In this document: piece by piece, positions 54,086 through 63,236 of the stretch
Position numbering within the stretch: the first letter of the stretch is position 1
How the letters are laid out: each line of letters begins with the position of its first letter
Source: Mesostigma viride
Taxonomy: Eukaryota; Streptophyta; Mesostigmatophyceae; Mesostigmatales; Mesostigmataceae
DNA: 64,000 bases
NCBI GenBank assembly: GCA_009746045.1
Contig: RPFO01000392.1
Span: forward strand, 619,976-683,975
Direction of reading: 5' to 3'
Notes under the pieces: generated by a model
What the model was told of the DNA's origin: nothing
What the model saw: the letters and a program-made list of their open reading frames with translations, nothing else
The model's database searches: none
Position numbers and translations under genes: made by a program

Positions 54086-55375
54086 GTGACCTGTGCCACG
54101 TGGCATGTCCGATTGGTCAGCCTAGTCTCATGGATTCCAGATTCACATGGTGCCACGTGGCAACTATCCATTCGTCCGGATGTCCCATGGGACTCCAGGG
54201 ACCCCCGTGGGTGCCACGTGGCAGGTTCCGATTGGACAGGGTGTCTCATGGGACGCCAGGGTCCCTGGGTGCCACGTGGCGGGATCCGATTGGACAGGGA
54301 GTACCATGGGAGTACAGGGTCCCACGGAGATTCGGGGTCCCTGGTGCCACGTGGCAGGTTCCGATTGGACATGGTGTCTCATGGGACGCCAGGGTCCCTG
54401 GGTGCCACGTGGCGGGATCCGATTGGACAGGGAGTACCATGGGAGTACAGGGTCCCACGGAGATTCGGGGTCCCTGGTGCCACGTGGCAGTTACCGATTG
54501 GACAGGGAGTCCCATGGGTGCCACGTGGCAGCGTCCCATTGGCCAGGGTGGTCCCATGGGTGGCCAGGGTCCCACGGGTCCCTGGTGCCACGTGGCGGTC
54601 GCCGATTGGTCAGATAGTCCCATGGGAATCTCAGGGTGCCACGTGGCAGCCTCCCATTGGCGGATACTACGCCAGGGTCCCTGGCAGGGTCCCACGATAT
54701 ATTTATCCCAACAATTGACGGGTTAGAGGCGCCTCTAACCCGTCAATTGTTGGGATAAATATATCGTGGGACCCTGCCAGGGACCCTGGCGTAGTATCCG
54801 CCAATGGGAGGCTGCCACGTGGCACCCTGAGATTCCCATGGGACTATCTGACCAATCGGCGACCGCCACGTGGCACCAGGGACCCGTGGGACCCTGGCCA
54901 CCCATGGGACCACCCTGGCCAATGGGACGCTGCCACGTGGCACCCATGGGACTCCCTGTCCAATCGGTAACTGCCACGTGGCACCAGGGACCCCGAATCT
55001 CCGTGGGACCCTGTACTCCCATGGTACTCCCTGTCCAATCGGATCCCGCCACGTGGCACCCAGGGACCCTGGCGTCCCATGAGACACCATGTCCAATCGG
55101 AACCTGCCACGTGGCACCAGGGACCCCGAATCTCCGTGGGACCCTGTACTCCCATGGTACTCCCTGTCCAATCGGATCCCGCCACGTGGCACCCAGGGAC
55201 CCTGGCGTCCCATGAGACACCATGTCCAATCGGAACCTGCCACGTGGCACCCACGGGGGTCCCTGGAGTCCCATGGGACATCCGGACGAATGGATAGTTG
55301 CCACGTGGCATCATGTGAATCTGGAATTCCATGAGACTAGGCTGACCAATCAGGACATGCCACGTGGCACACAGG
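54086..55375. promoter_or_regulatory. Core array of about 20 CACGTG-N10-ATTGG composite sites flanking the palindrome centre
   Basis: Ten GCCACGTGGC palindromes occur per arm; in the left arm they lie near 54096, 54152, 54213, 54270, 54345, 54402, 54478, 54519, 54587 and 54638. Nine of the ten are followed by ATTGG (inverted CCAAT box). The spacer between CACGTG and ATTGG is 10 bp in eight and 9 bp in one, although its sequence varies. CCATGGGA and GGGTCCCTGG words separate the modules. CACGTG binds bHLH/bZIP factors and CCAAT binds NF-Y in eukaryotes. The array could be an enhancer or a replication origin, which is inference. Confidence 0.7.
54700..54761. other. Palindrome tip
   Basis: A perfect, spacer-free self-complementary tip. 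ATATATTTATCCCAACAATT leads to GACGGGTTAGAGGC and its complement, with GGCGCC at the exact centre and an AT-rich flank. No asymmetric loop exists. This resembles the joined form of a covalently closed hairpin end after replication (as in linear genomes with hairpin telomeres); that link is inference. Confidence 0.6.
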
Positions 55376-55630
55376 TCACGTGACAGGCGCGGGTGGCGGG
55401 AAATCCCTATTCTTCGTGGGATTCTGGTACCCCTATAGCTCCATTAGCTATTTATAGTATGCGGTTTAGATTTTTTTTTTAAGTGGGGCTCATTGTTGGA
55501 CTCATTGTGAGACAAATTTCAATAGGAATCGAGTCTTATTAAAAGTTATATAAGACAGTCCATGGGATATAGCCTTTTCCAATAGGCTATATAAGTTGAT
55601 CCCTATTTGCCTGTTTAACGCATCTCCCGG

Positions 55631-56281
55631 TTAAACGAGGGATGGCTGTGGAGACGGCACATCATCATGTGCTGCTTGGCGGTCGAAAATGTCGCTGAGA
55701 ACGTTGGCCAAATGGATCGTTGGCACACCCCCGTTGGCCTCCGTGTCGTCAGCCAACACTGCCGCGCACAGAATATCGACCAACTCCTCCACGCGACGCT
55801 CCATCGTTTTCTCGCGATCCACATCAGGAATGGATGCGAAATAGGCGTCCCTCGCCGCCCTAGTGTGGGGGCCGGGGCTCACGCCAATCTGTTCGATCAC
55901 CTCCACAAAATCAGTGTAGGTGTAATCCATCTGCTCCAAACGATCAGCGCGGGTAGTGTACAAGTACCCCTCCGCCTCACTCAAGCGGGGCACAGACACC
56001 TTGTCATAAATGGCCCTCAGCTGATCATGCGTCAACTCATACAGGCGACGGGTAGTCGCCGTGTTCAGATCGCAACCAATCGGGGTTGCATCGCGGAACT
56101 TCAGTTCCTCGTCAATCAAATTGCGCACAGCGCTAACCTTTGCCTCCATTATCGCCAGCACGGCCTCCCATTCCTTGTGAGAGGCCTTGTTCACACCACG
56201 CAAGTAGGGCCAGCTGAGCTCTGCCAACACGTACAAAATTTCGCTTGGCAGATCCTCGAAAGTAGCACCAGCATGGGCCAT
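55631..56281 (-). CDS. F-box-like protein 2, right-arm intact copy
   Basis: 216 codons from ATG 56281. The N-terminus EDLPSEILYVLAELSWPYLR has the F-box-like 'LP.EIL..I..L.....' pattern; F-box proteins bridge targets to SCF ubiquitin ligases through SKP1. It is followed by VNKASHKEWEAVLAIMEAKV, a charged helical middle (LEQMDYTYTDFVEVIEQIGV) and ASIPDVDREKTMERRVEELV, which resembles ESIPQVDKDKTAEEHCRVLV of F-box protein 1, so the two are paralogues. No substrate-binding repeats are visible. A longer frame starts at 56365, but the TATA box at 56388-56383 and the 100-bp leader favour 56281. The 3' end has TTTTAATAAGACTC (55543-55530). The F-box call rests on one motif. Confidence 0.65.
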   Translation of the reverse strand: MAHAGATFEDLPSEILYVLAELSWPYLRGVNKASHKEWEAVLAIMEAKVSAVRNLIDEELKFRDATPIGCDLNTATTRRLYELTHDQLRAIYDKVSVPRLSEAEGYLYTTRADRLEQMDYTYTDFVEVIEQIGVSPGPHTRAARDAYFASIPDVDREKTMERRVEELVDILCAAVLADDTEANGGVPTIHLANVLSDIFDRQAAHDDVPSPQPSLV

Positions 56282-56348
56282 TGTGTATTTTACAGCTGTA
56301 AGGATGGCTGTCTGCGTGTGGATGACTGTGTGCCTGGCAGTGTCGGAG

Positions 56349-56388
56349 GTGAGACCTACCCCCAAACGCCCGTGACTCCGCTTTTATA
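56349..56388 (-). promoter_or_regulatory. Core promoter of F-box 2 (right arm)
   Basis: TATAAA at 56388-56383 followed by AGCGGAG and CACGGGCGTTTGGGGG; mirror of 53095-53130. Upstream lie GGAATATTCCCACGGATATT and CGCCGGCGCGGCGCCGGC (56430-56490). Confidence 0.65.
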
Positions 56389-56524
56389 CCCTCTCGGCCA
56401 CGGCGTCCCACGATAGTGCCGTGCAAGCGTCGCGCCGGGAATATTCCCACGGATATTCCGTGGAGCGCCGCGCCGGCGCGGCGCCGGCAACTATCGGGAT
56501 ACCGTGCCACGTGGCGCCCATCCA

Positions 56525-57145
56525 TAGGCTCCCACGAAAAGTTCGTGCTATGTGGATAGCCCGAACTTTTGGGGATAGCCCGAACTTTTCGAAACCTTGC
56601 TAGGGAAAAGTAAAAGTTTCCAGTGGGGATCCCAGCCATTTTGAAAAGTTCGGGCTATGGTTCGGGCTATCGATTTATAGCCCGAACCTCCCCTTTTCTC
56701 CCTCTGGGCAGTGTGTTGCTATGGGTGGATGCTACTCTTTTTTTACTCTGTTTCCCAACACATAAAATTTTATGTGTTAGCAATTGTCATCTATATATAA
56801 TCATAGCTAATACCCCTATATTTTATGTGTTAGCAATCCTATCTGTATATACAGGAAATACCCCTATATTTTATGTGTTAGCAATCTAAGGAAGAAACAC
56901 ACACATACACTGCACACTGTCCAAATAACCAAGTCCCTACCCCATGTACAATGCATGACACCACCGCCCAAGGGGAAAAAGGGTCCGGTTCGGGCTATAA
57001 ACTGATAGCCCGAACCATAGCCCGAACTTTTCAAATGGCTGGGATCCTCACTGGAAACTTTTACTTTTCCCTAGCAAGGTTTCCAAAAGTTCGGGCTATC
57101 CCCAAAAGTTCGGGCTATCCGCATAGCCCGAACTTTTCGCAAACA
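56525..57145. terminator. GTTCGGGCTAT hairpin clusters and AT-rich repeats (right arm)
   Basis: Mirror of 52340-52950: hairpins AAAAGTTCGGGCTAT/ATAGCCCGAACTTTT at 56540-56690 and 56985-57140, with three ATATTTTATGTGTTAGCAAT repeats between (56755-56890). They separate the F-box 2 promoter region from the 3' end of the zinc-protein gene. Confidence 0.45.
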
Positions 57146-57285
57146 AGTCAAGTCCTACGCCTAGTGCATGAGTGTTGGATTTGCATGCAAAGAGTCTTAT
57201 TCATTACAAAATAGAATACCACAAGTCCCTATCAACAGTAGCCTCCATAGGCTTGCATGGGCCAATCAAGTGCCCAGATGACACC

Positions 57286-58473
57286 CTACGCGAAGAAATA
57301 GGGCTTGTTGGACCCCACAACATCGTACAGAAGGAAGCCCCCGGCCTCTGCATTACGCTTGAGACGGTTGTTGGGGCGGCTAAAGCCCGGGAAAGCGACA
57401 GCCTCAGAAACAAGGCTGCAGAACTTGGCGCACTCGTAGCAGACCAAGTCAACGTCTAAAGAACGAGGCCTTGGAGCCACATACAGGTTCTGCACGTTGA
57501 TGTCGATGCGCTTCATGCACTTCTGGCACTGCCTGCGAGGCCAGTAAAACTTGTCACTGGAGGGGCCGTCGTGCGTGTTGTCCTGGGCGCGCTCTGCCAT
57601 CTTGTGGAGTTCCTCGTTGTACTGGAACACCTCATCGATATGGCCCTTGTACTCCCAATACTGCATGCCGCGAGACATGGCCTTGCTGATGACCACGTTG
57701 TTGTCGACATACTGGGCCAGGAACTCGTTGCGGCAGATCCCACAAACGACGTCGCCAACCACGAGCTTGGCAACACGGAAATGGGAAGTGGTCTCCAGCA
57801 TCTGAGGGGTGACCTTCTTCACCACTTCGTGCGCGTGGAGAGCAGGCTTCTTGCACACAGCGCACATGCACTTGGACAGAGGGTAGCCGGTGGGAGGAGG
57901 TGGGAGACGCTTGGGCTCATATTCGTACTTGTAAATCTGCAAGCCCGTGTCAAAATTCTTGACAGTCTCCTGCACCTGCTCCGTGGGAGGAGAGGGACCT
58001 AGTGCATCCACCTTGTCGCTCAGTTCATCCAGAGCGCACCCCCGGCACTGCATCTCCCCGTTCTCCTTCTTGCACACTGCCCTCTCCGGCACCTTTTTGC
58101 AGGTGACGCAATGCACCAGAGGAAACTTGGAATCGCCACTACCATTTGGCCACACATGGCCTGCTGGAGGCCAAATGTCAGAGTCCTTAAACCGAGGGGC
58201 GAATAGCCCAGGGAGAGGAGCAGGCACGTACACAGGCGCAGGCACTGGCGCAGCAGGCACTGGCACTGGCACAATCACAGGCACTGGCGCTGGCACAGGC
58301 GCAGGCACTGGCACAAGCGCAGGAGCTATGGCGGAACAACCAGTCCTAGTTTTTGTGCAGCGAGGATATGGCAATCCATAGATTTTGGGAGCCTGGAGCC
58401 CATAGATGGCCCTAGTCTGTGCCCTAGTCTGACGCCTGAACACCGGCCCAGCTGCTGCATCAAGCTGAGACAT
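57286..58473 (-). CDS. Multi-CxxC zinc protein of unknown function, right-arm intact copy
   Basis: 395 codons from ATG 58473 (the frame is open upstream to 58590, but the leader from the TACAAA box at 58556 fits 58473). The N-terminus is basic; a Pro/Val/Ala tract of about 35 residues (PVPAPVPAPV..) follows. Then come paired knuckles: CVTCKK with CRGC, CMCAVCKK with CGIC, and CQKCMK with CYEC, that is three zinc-ribbon-like four-Cys sites across about 250 residues. The C-terminus ends LLYDVVGSNKPYFFA. No family is recognised. Such paired knuckles suggest a structural zinc protein, perhaps binding nucleic acid or ubiquitin machinery, which is not shown. It diverges from F-box 1. The 3' signature TTGTAATGAATAAGACTC is at 57209-57192. 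Confidence 0.7.
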   Translation of the reverse strand: MSQLDAAAGPVFRRQTRAQTRAIYGLQAPKIYGLPYPRCTKTRTGCSAIAPALVPVPAPVPAPVPVIVPVPVPAAPVPAPVYVPAPLPGLFAPRFKDSDIWPPAGHVWPNGSGDSKFPLVHCVTCKKVPERAVCKKENGEMQCRGCALDELSDKVDALGPSPPTEQVQETVKNFDTGLQIYKYEYEPKRLPPPPTGYPLSKCMCAVCKKPALHAHEVVKKVTPQMLETTSHFRVAKLVVGDVVCGICRNEFLAQYVDNNVVISKAMSRGMQYWEYKGHIDEVFQYNEELHKMAERAQDNTHDGPSSDKFYWPRRQCQKCMKRIDINVQNLYVAPRPRSLDVDLVCYECAKFCSLVSEAVAFPGFSRPNNRLKRNAEAGGFLLYDVVGSNKPYFFA

Positions 58474-58943
58474 GGCGGTCTGCTGTTGTTTTCTGCGCTG
58501 GCTATGGCTGTTCTGTGGTGTGATGGTGCATTTGGTAGGCCTGCACGACCTTTGTACCTGTGGAAACTCGCCCTCCCACGAGATCTTCATCGGACGGCTG
58601 GGATCGATCCTCTAGAAGGTTCCATGGCGCGGCGCGGCGCGGCGCGGTAGTGACGTGGCGGAATGCCGTGCCACGGTACTCGGACCAGTATCCATGATAC
58701 TGGTCCGGCCGTACCGGCGCCGCGCCGTATCCGAGATACGCCGTACTATCATGGGAGATCTGAATTGCCGTGGACCGTCCGATCTCTGCCACGTGGCGGC
58801 GTCCCGTGGGAGATCGTCGTGCCACGGAATATTCCGCGAAGATGCCGTGGGGCGGGTACAAAGGTCCGACACCACGTCAAAGTGGGCACTTCTCGCCTGC
58901 TCCAGCATCCCAACAGCACTAGCACCACTACCACAAAGAAGAC
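58474..58943. promoter_or_regulatory. Bidirectional promoter, zinc-protein and F-box 1 genes (right arm)
   Basis: Outward-facing GGTACAAAGGTC boxes (TACAAA at 58556-58551 minus and 58857-58862 plus) lie about 300 bp apart. Between them are TGACGTGGC, CCACGTGGCGG, GGAATATTCC, a GGCGC-repeat tract and the GGACCAGTAT..ATACTGGTCC hairpin (58682-58706). Confidence 0.6.
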
Positions 58944-59576
58944 ATGGCCGCTGCCACTTTTAACAGCCTGCCAGCTGAGATTGTGCACGAAATCGTGGAG
59001 TTGGCATGGCCCCAGGTGTGGTGTCAGCAAGAGCTGCAAGTGCCGTGGGACGCTGTCAAAGCTAAGACAGAGCAGCGAAGGATGCAGCTGTTGGATGCTA
59101 TTGCCACTGAGCTTGAGGGGCGCTTCCTCTCTAAGCGCAGGCAGCCAGGGCCGTTTTGCCACTATACAGGATGGGCCCTGCGCAACTTTGCCATCGCCAT
59201 CGCTCAAGGCGGTGTGCAGTCCCTTTCCACTTTTGAGAAGAGGATGGACGCCTGCAAGTATGGCGATAGGCGTATGGAGGTGGCAACTCTGGCCATCGAC
59301 CTAGAGGTTAAGCTGTCTGAACGCGTTTGCGCGATTCCCCGCCTGTGGGATGTGATGAAGGAGTATGTTGAATCCATTCCTCAGGTGGATAAGGATAAGA
59401 CCGCAGAGGAGCATTGCCGTGTGCTCGTGGACCTCGTGAAGGCCGAGTACCACGCCTATCTGCCTGTCAACTTTTCCCCCGCTGCCTGCGAGAGGGAACT
59501 GAGGGTCATGAATGCCACCTGCGACAAGATGTACGACAAGTTCTGTCGCCGCCTGGCCCTGGAGGGGGTTCACTAA
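58944..59576 (+). CDS. F-box-like protein 1, right-arm intact copy
   Basis: 210 codons from ATG 58944. The N-terminus MAAATFNSLPAEIVHEIVEL matches the F-box start ('LP.EI...I..'), followed by AWP and a charged helix. The C-terminal half contains ESIPQVDKDKTAEEHCRVLV, CERELRVMNATCDKMYDKFC and RRLALEG; the first of these aligns with F-box protein 2. F-box proteins recruit substrates to SCF ubiquitin ligases, so with the RING and MYND genes nearby a host-protein-degradation role is plausible but inferred. The start is set by the F-box motif and the 80-bp distance to the TACAAA box. The 3' UTR contains ATGGAAATCCATGACTTTGT, a variant of the shared end. The left copy has three indels. Confidence 0.65.
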   Translation: MAAATFNSLPAEIVHEIVELAWPQVWCQQELQVPWDAVKAKTEQRRMQLLDAIATELEGRFLSKRRQPGPFCHYTGWALRNFAIAIAQGGVQSLSTFEKRMDACKYGDRRMEVATLAIDLEVKLSERVCAIPRLWDVMKEYVESIPQVDKDKTAEEHCRVLVDLVKAEYHAYLPVNFSPAACERELRVMNATCDKMYDKFCRRLALEGVH

Positions 59577-60273
59577 CTAAGTGCCCCTTTGGAATAGACA
59601 AAGTCCCCTATGGGCATTAAGCCTTATTATGATTTAATGGAAATCCATGACTTTGTCTCTATCTCATGGCGTCTCATAGTACAATTGCACTAGGAATCGT
59701 AGTACAGACAGTATAAAGAAGTAGAAATGCATCATACTACAGTAGTACAGATTACTACAAATACGCAACTGCTTGTGTATTGTAGGATTTCCCACTAGAA
59801 TCCGTCCAAGTGTCGTGCCATACTGCCACGTGGCAACCTGGACGGTCTGACACGACAGTCCGTACAAGACTGTATCCGTCAGCTGCCGGTTCGGACGGCC
59901 TGCTATGTCAGTACCGTGCCACGTCAGATCTGACAGCGTGCCACGTCAGTCCGCGCCGCGCCGGTTCCGTCGCGCGTCGGTTACGAAGATCTGCCACGAC
60001 AGTCGGCACACTGTCCCGTCTGACACCTGTCAGAACCGTCAGACTGCCATGACAGTCCGTATCCCTGTCACGTAACTGCCGACGCGGCGCGACCGTTTCC
60101 TTCTAGCGACCGTCCCACGGCATATTCGTGGGAATATTCCCGGAATATGCCGGGAATATGCCGTTCCCTCCTCCCCACGAGGCCAAATGCCCAAACACGA
60201 CCAAAAATGCAGCCAAACCCTCACGAACCACTCAGAACAGCAGCAGGATACCACTATCAGCAGCTAGCCAGCT

Positions 60274-61810
60274 ATGGCGACGACCCAAGAACATGAGGCC
60301 CAGGAACCTGAGCGTACGTATTTTCCCATGCATGTCTGTTTTTGTGTTTCCTTGGTTTGTTTTTTGGGCATTTTCAGCAGCTGACAGGAACGCCATGGTC
60401 ATTTTCTATTCATTCTTTGCAGGCTGGAACCCCTCTGACGACCTTTTTGACCACAACGACTACGACCACCTGGACGACGCAGGCACGGAAGTCAATTCGC
60501 ACGCTGCGATCGACGACCTGGTGGCTCAGTCTCGCCCTGCGGCTGCTCCCAGTACGTGGTCTGCTGTTTTATGCATCCCTTTTCGATTGCCTGCTGGATT
60601 TTGCAGGTGATGGCCACTATCTGTTGGATGTTGCAGGTGATGGCCACTATCTGATACATTTTGCAGTTGTCTGTGTGTTTTCCTTTGCATGCAGGCCTGC
60701 TGCGTGGTGGTCCCAGCTCCCGTTCTCGTTCTGGAGGCGCTGGGCCCAGCGGTGGGGACTTAGCCGCATTGCAGCGCCAGCTGAGGGAGACGCAGGAGGA
60801 GTTGGAGCGCGAGAGGAACCGCAGCAGGCGTCGTTCTTTCTCCCCTGATCCCACTCGCGAAGAGCTCAAGAAGATGCGCTTGGCTCTCGAGGAGGCGAAC
60901 CACAAGATCACGTGGTTCGAGAAGAGGCTGGCGTGCTGCGACATCTGCACCGAGCCCTTCGGCACGGAGGGGAAGTACCCCATCATCTACCTCGTGGAGG
61001 GCGTCCACACCTGCGTCCCTCAGCACTGCAACAGTGCGCTGATATGCTCGAGGCCCACGCTCTGGAGTATAATTCTACCAGGCCCAACGCCCGTGTGATT
61101 GGCAAGCGCTGCCCAGAATGCAAGGAGCTCCTGATGCGCACTGGCAGCCAGTACAAGCGCAATGTGGGTGTCGACAGACTCACATTCACCCTTGTGAATG
61201 TGCGTCTGTGCGCTCGCGGGTGCGGCGGCGAGGTCGTGCTCGGCGAGGAGGCGATTCACGACAACACCTGCGCTAAGCTTGTCAGGCCCTGCCCCAACAA
61301 GCTTTCTCTCCCTGGTGATAACGGCACCGTGACCATCCTGGGCTGCACCTACCAGGCCACCAGCCGCGAGGACTTGGATCGCCACCTGCGCGTGGTGGAC
61401 AACGTGTCAGAGTGTGGTTTCCGTGGTCTGCCGGCCGCCATCGCCGCCGCCGCCGCCGCTGCTGCTCCTCCTGCTGCCTGCTGCTGCTCCTGCTGCTGCT
61501 CCTGCTGCTCGCGCTTCTTTCGCTGTTCGCGCTGGGGGGGAATGAGAATTACCCCGCGGGAGTCAACGGTTTCCTGTCCGCCCTGCAGTACATCAGGGAT
61601 CACCCCCAGTTGGAGTGCTCCGGGTCTGCGGGCAATGCACTGGCTGTGGCCTTCTTTGAGGCACTCGGCGGTGGCGTCGGGTGGGACGCGCTGGCCATGA
61701 GGCGGTTGGTGGATCGCTTCCGCGACGGGGCGAGGCGCATTGTTGAGAGGGACGCACACTTGGTTGCTGATGTTCAGCACCGGGAGGTGATTGTGGTTGA
61801 GGATGAGTAG
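60274..61810 (+). pseudogene. Coiled-coil RING-finger protein, right-arm copy (3 exons, two frame defects)
   Basis: Exons are 60274-60313, 60423-60551 and 60695-61810, with GTACGT donors and TTTGCAG/CATGCAG acceptors; joined phases are consistent. Two further TTGCAG acceptors in repeated GGTGATGGCCACTATCTG sequence (60607, 60637) could give alternative products. Compared with the left copy, one C is missing at about 61031, inside the RING finger (CNQC), and the Ala/Pro-coding tract near 61480 is shortened. The G7 run near 61535 is shared with the left arm. Domain content is as for the left copy. The gene is in the same orientation as F-box 1. Confidence 0.6.
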
Positions 61811-61911
61811 GGGGTCTAGAAAGGGGAAGGGGCTATTCCTCCCTGTAGTGAGTGTGCCCTTGGAGGCACCTCGTTGAGGACATGGTTGATTAGGACTTTG
61901 CCTATTGTACA

Positions 61912-61948
61912 TTGTAATAAATAAGACTCATTGCATGCAAATCCAACA
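61912..61948 (+). terminator. Shared 3'-end element of the cluster genes
   Basis: TTGTAATAAATAAGACTC followed by ATTGCATGCAAATCCAACAC, 100 bp after the RING stop codon. Close copies follow the zinc-protein gene (57209-57175 minus; 52270-52305 plus) and, shortened, F-box 2 (TAATAAGACTC). It contains an AATAAA-type polyadenylation signal plus a TTTGCATGCAAA-like palindrome. Confidence 0.6.
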
Positions 61949-62082
61949 CCAATGCATCATTAGATAGGAACCCGCGGCCCGCGAATAGGACTTGAACGGA
62001 TATCCCATGATACTAGAGGTTCCCACGATACTGGCGCCTGTCACAGTACGGCCAGGTGGACGGCCGGGTGGACGGTGGGGTC

Positions 62083-62176
62083 GCCCTAGGGTTTAGTAGT
62101 ATGGGGTCGCGCATGGGTTGTGTCGTGGGAGGGGGTGGTGACCCCATACTACAAAACCCTAAGGTGACCCCATTTG
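62083..62176. repeat. Second, small palindrome at the outer end of the right arm
   Basis: CCCTAGGGTTTAGTAGTATG then GGGTC (62085-62109) pairs with GACCCCATACTACAAAACCC then TAAGG (about 62140-62164) with few mismatches around a roughly 30-bp GT-rich loop. It begins with the arm's terminal sequence, so an inverted, diverged copy of the arm end follows the arm end directly. Confidence 0.65.
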
Positions 62177-62538
62177 CCGTACGGACCTACTTGCCATGCC
62201 ATGCCAATCTGCCACGTGGTATATATGGTATAGGTGACAGGCGCCAGCATACAATCCCGTGGGTGACGAGCGACAGTAGACATTCGTGTGGGTAACAGAT
62301 GGCAGCATATGGTGGCGTGGGTTACAGGAGGCAGTGTTACTCGATGGGTCTAGTTGCTATATGACTCATTGGAATAGTTCAAGTCCCATGCACATAAGGA
62401 AAATGTCATTTCATTACAATAAAAATAAGGAATAGGCCATTCCTAGACCCCTTTGCAGGCACGCAGGCCTGGCTGTTTAGCGGTTGTACATGCGCAGGCA
62501 GGGCGTCTGGCGGCCCTCAAACCCAGTGCAATCGTCTT

Positions 62539-63236
62539 TCACACGCAGAGTGTCCCCGCGCAGGGGAACTTCACAGAGGTGCAAGTCCACACGTGGGTGA
62601 GCAGAGTGCAGTCCGCCTTGTGGATCTTCCAGTGCGCAACCTGGCACTCGCGGGAGCAGTACCGCGCATCCTGGCAGCTGGCGCACCTGCGCTTCACCTC
62701 TCTCTTGCCCTTCTTCTCACACCCCGGCGCAGCGCAGAAACCGCGAACCGACTCGGGGAAAGGACCAATGGGGCTGTCCAAAATGGGCGTGCGCACTGTG
62801 ATCACCACCTTCTCGCAGGGGGGTATAGGGAAACGCCGTCTCGCAACGATCTTGTCCGCGTCCTTGGGCACGCGGAAGGACAGGCCAATCCTGGTAACCA
62901 GGTCGATGAACCCGTCGTCCTCCTTCTTCTCGCGAAGGAGGACGCACAGAAGCATGAACTCGCTCTCAGGGCGAATGTGGGACAGGATCTGACTGCGAAC
63001 GCAGTACTTCCTGCTGATCGCAGTGCGTACGTCAATGAATTCAAACTCCAACTGGCGATCCAGAGCCGTAAAGGAGTCGAAACGAACCAGCACGCAAAAG
63101 GGGTTTTCAACTTCTTTTCCCACTCATTCACGCAGCTGTACAAATTGCTGGAGTTTTCCATGGCCTTGCGCACCACCAAGCGGTACCAGCCCCCGCACAA
63201 CTCCGCAAACAGGTCGGAGTGATCCTGGGAGCTCAT
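62539..63236 (-). pseudogene. MYND zinc-finger protein, one frameshift
   Basis: ATG 63236 opens MSSQDHSDLFAELCGGWYRL. The frame changes near 63110 (after NEWEK) and continues (ENPFCVLVRFDSFTALDRQL) to the stop at 62539. The C-terminal part holds a MYND finger: CAAPGC, CASCQDARYCSRECQVAH and HKADC give the C-x2-C..C-x3-C..H..C ligand set. MYND fingers bind proline-rich peptides and occur in co-repressors and methyltransferases; no SET domain is present. The N-terminal 130 residues have no recognised family. The promoter is a CATAAGCGGAGG box at about 63334. The 3' end has TTGTAATGAAATGACATTTT near 62427. The single shift could be real decay or a base-call error. Confidence 0.65.

Larger units (their letters stand above)
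47374..62098. repeat. 14.7-kb near-perfect palindrome (two inverted arms, centre 54730/54731)
   Basis: The left arm 47374-54730 and right arm 54731-62098 are reverse complements throughout with no spacer. They differ by scattered substitutions and small indels; corresponding positions sum to 109461 at the centre and to about 109480 further out. Outer ends are CTACTAAACCCTAGGGCGAC (left) and its complement at 62079-62098. The left flank is LINE-B; the right flank is unrelated gene-bearing sequence. Each arm holds four genes in mirror order. The centre is GGTTAGAGGCGCCTCTAACC. Confidence 0.95.

Noticed and set aside
54086-55334. Frames of 150-210 codons across the palindrome core on both strands
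   Set aside because: They follow the G-box array period and are mirrored in both arms and strands. No domain is present.
47374-62098. Palindrome as a simple fold-back read artefact
   Set aside because: Not fully excluded, but the two outer flanks differ (LINE-B versus gene cluster), which a plain fold-back cannot produce. Kept as a finding with a read-level test.
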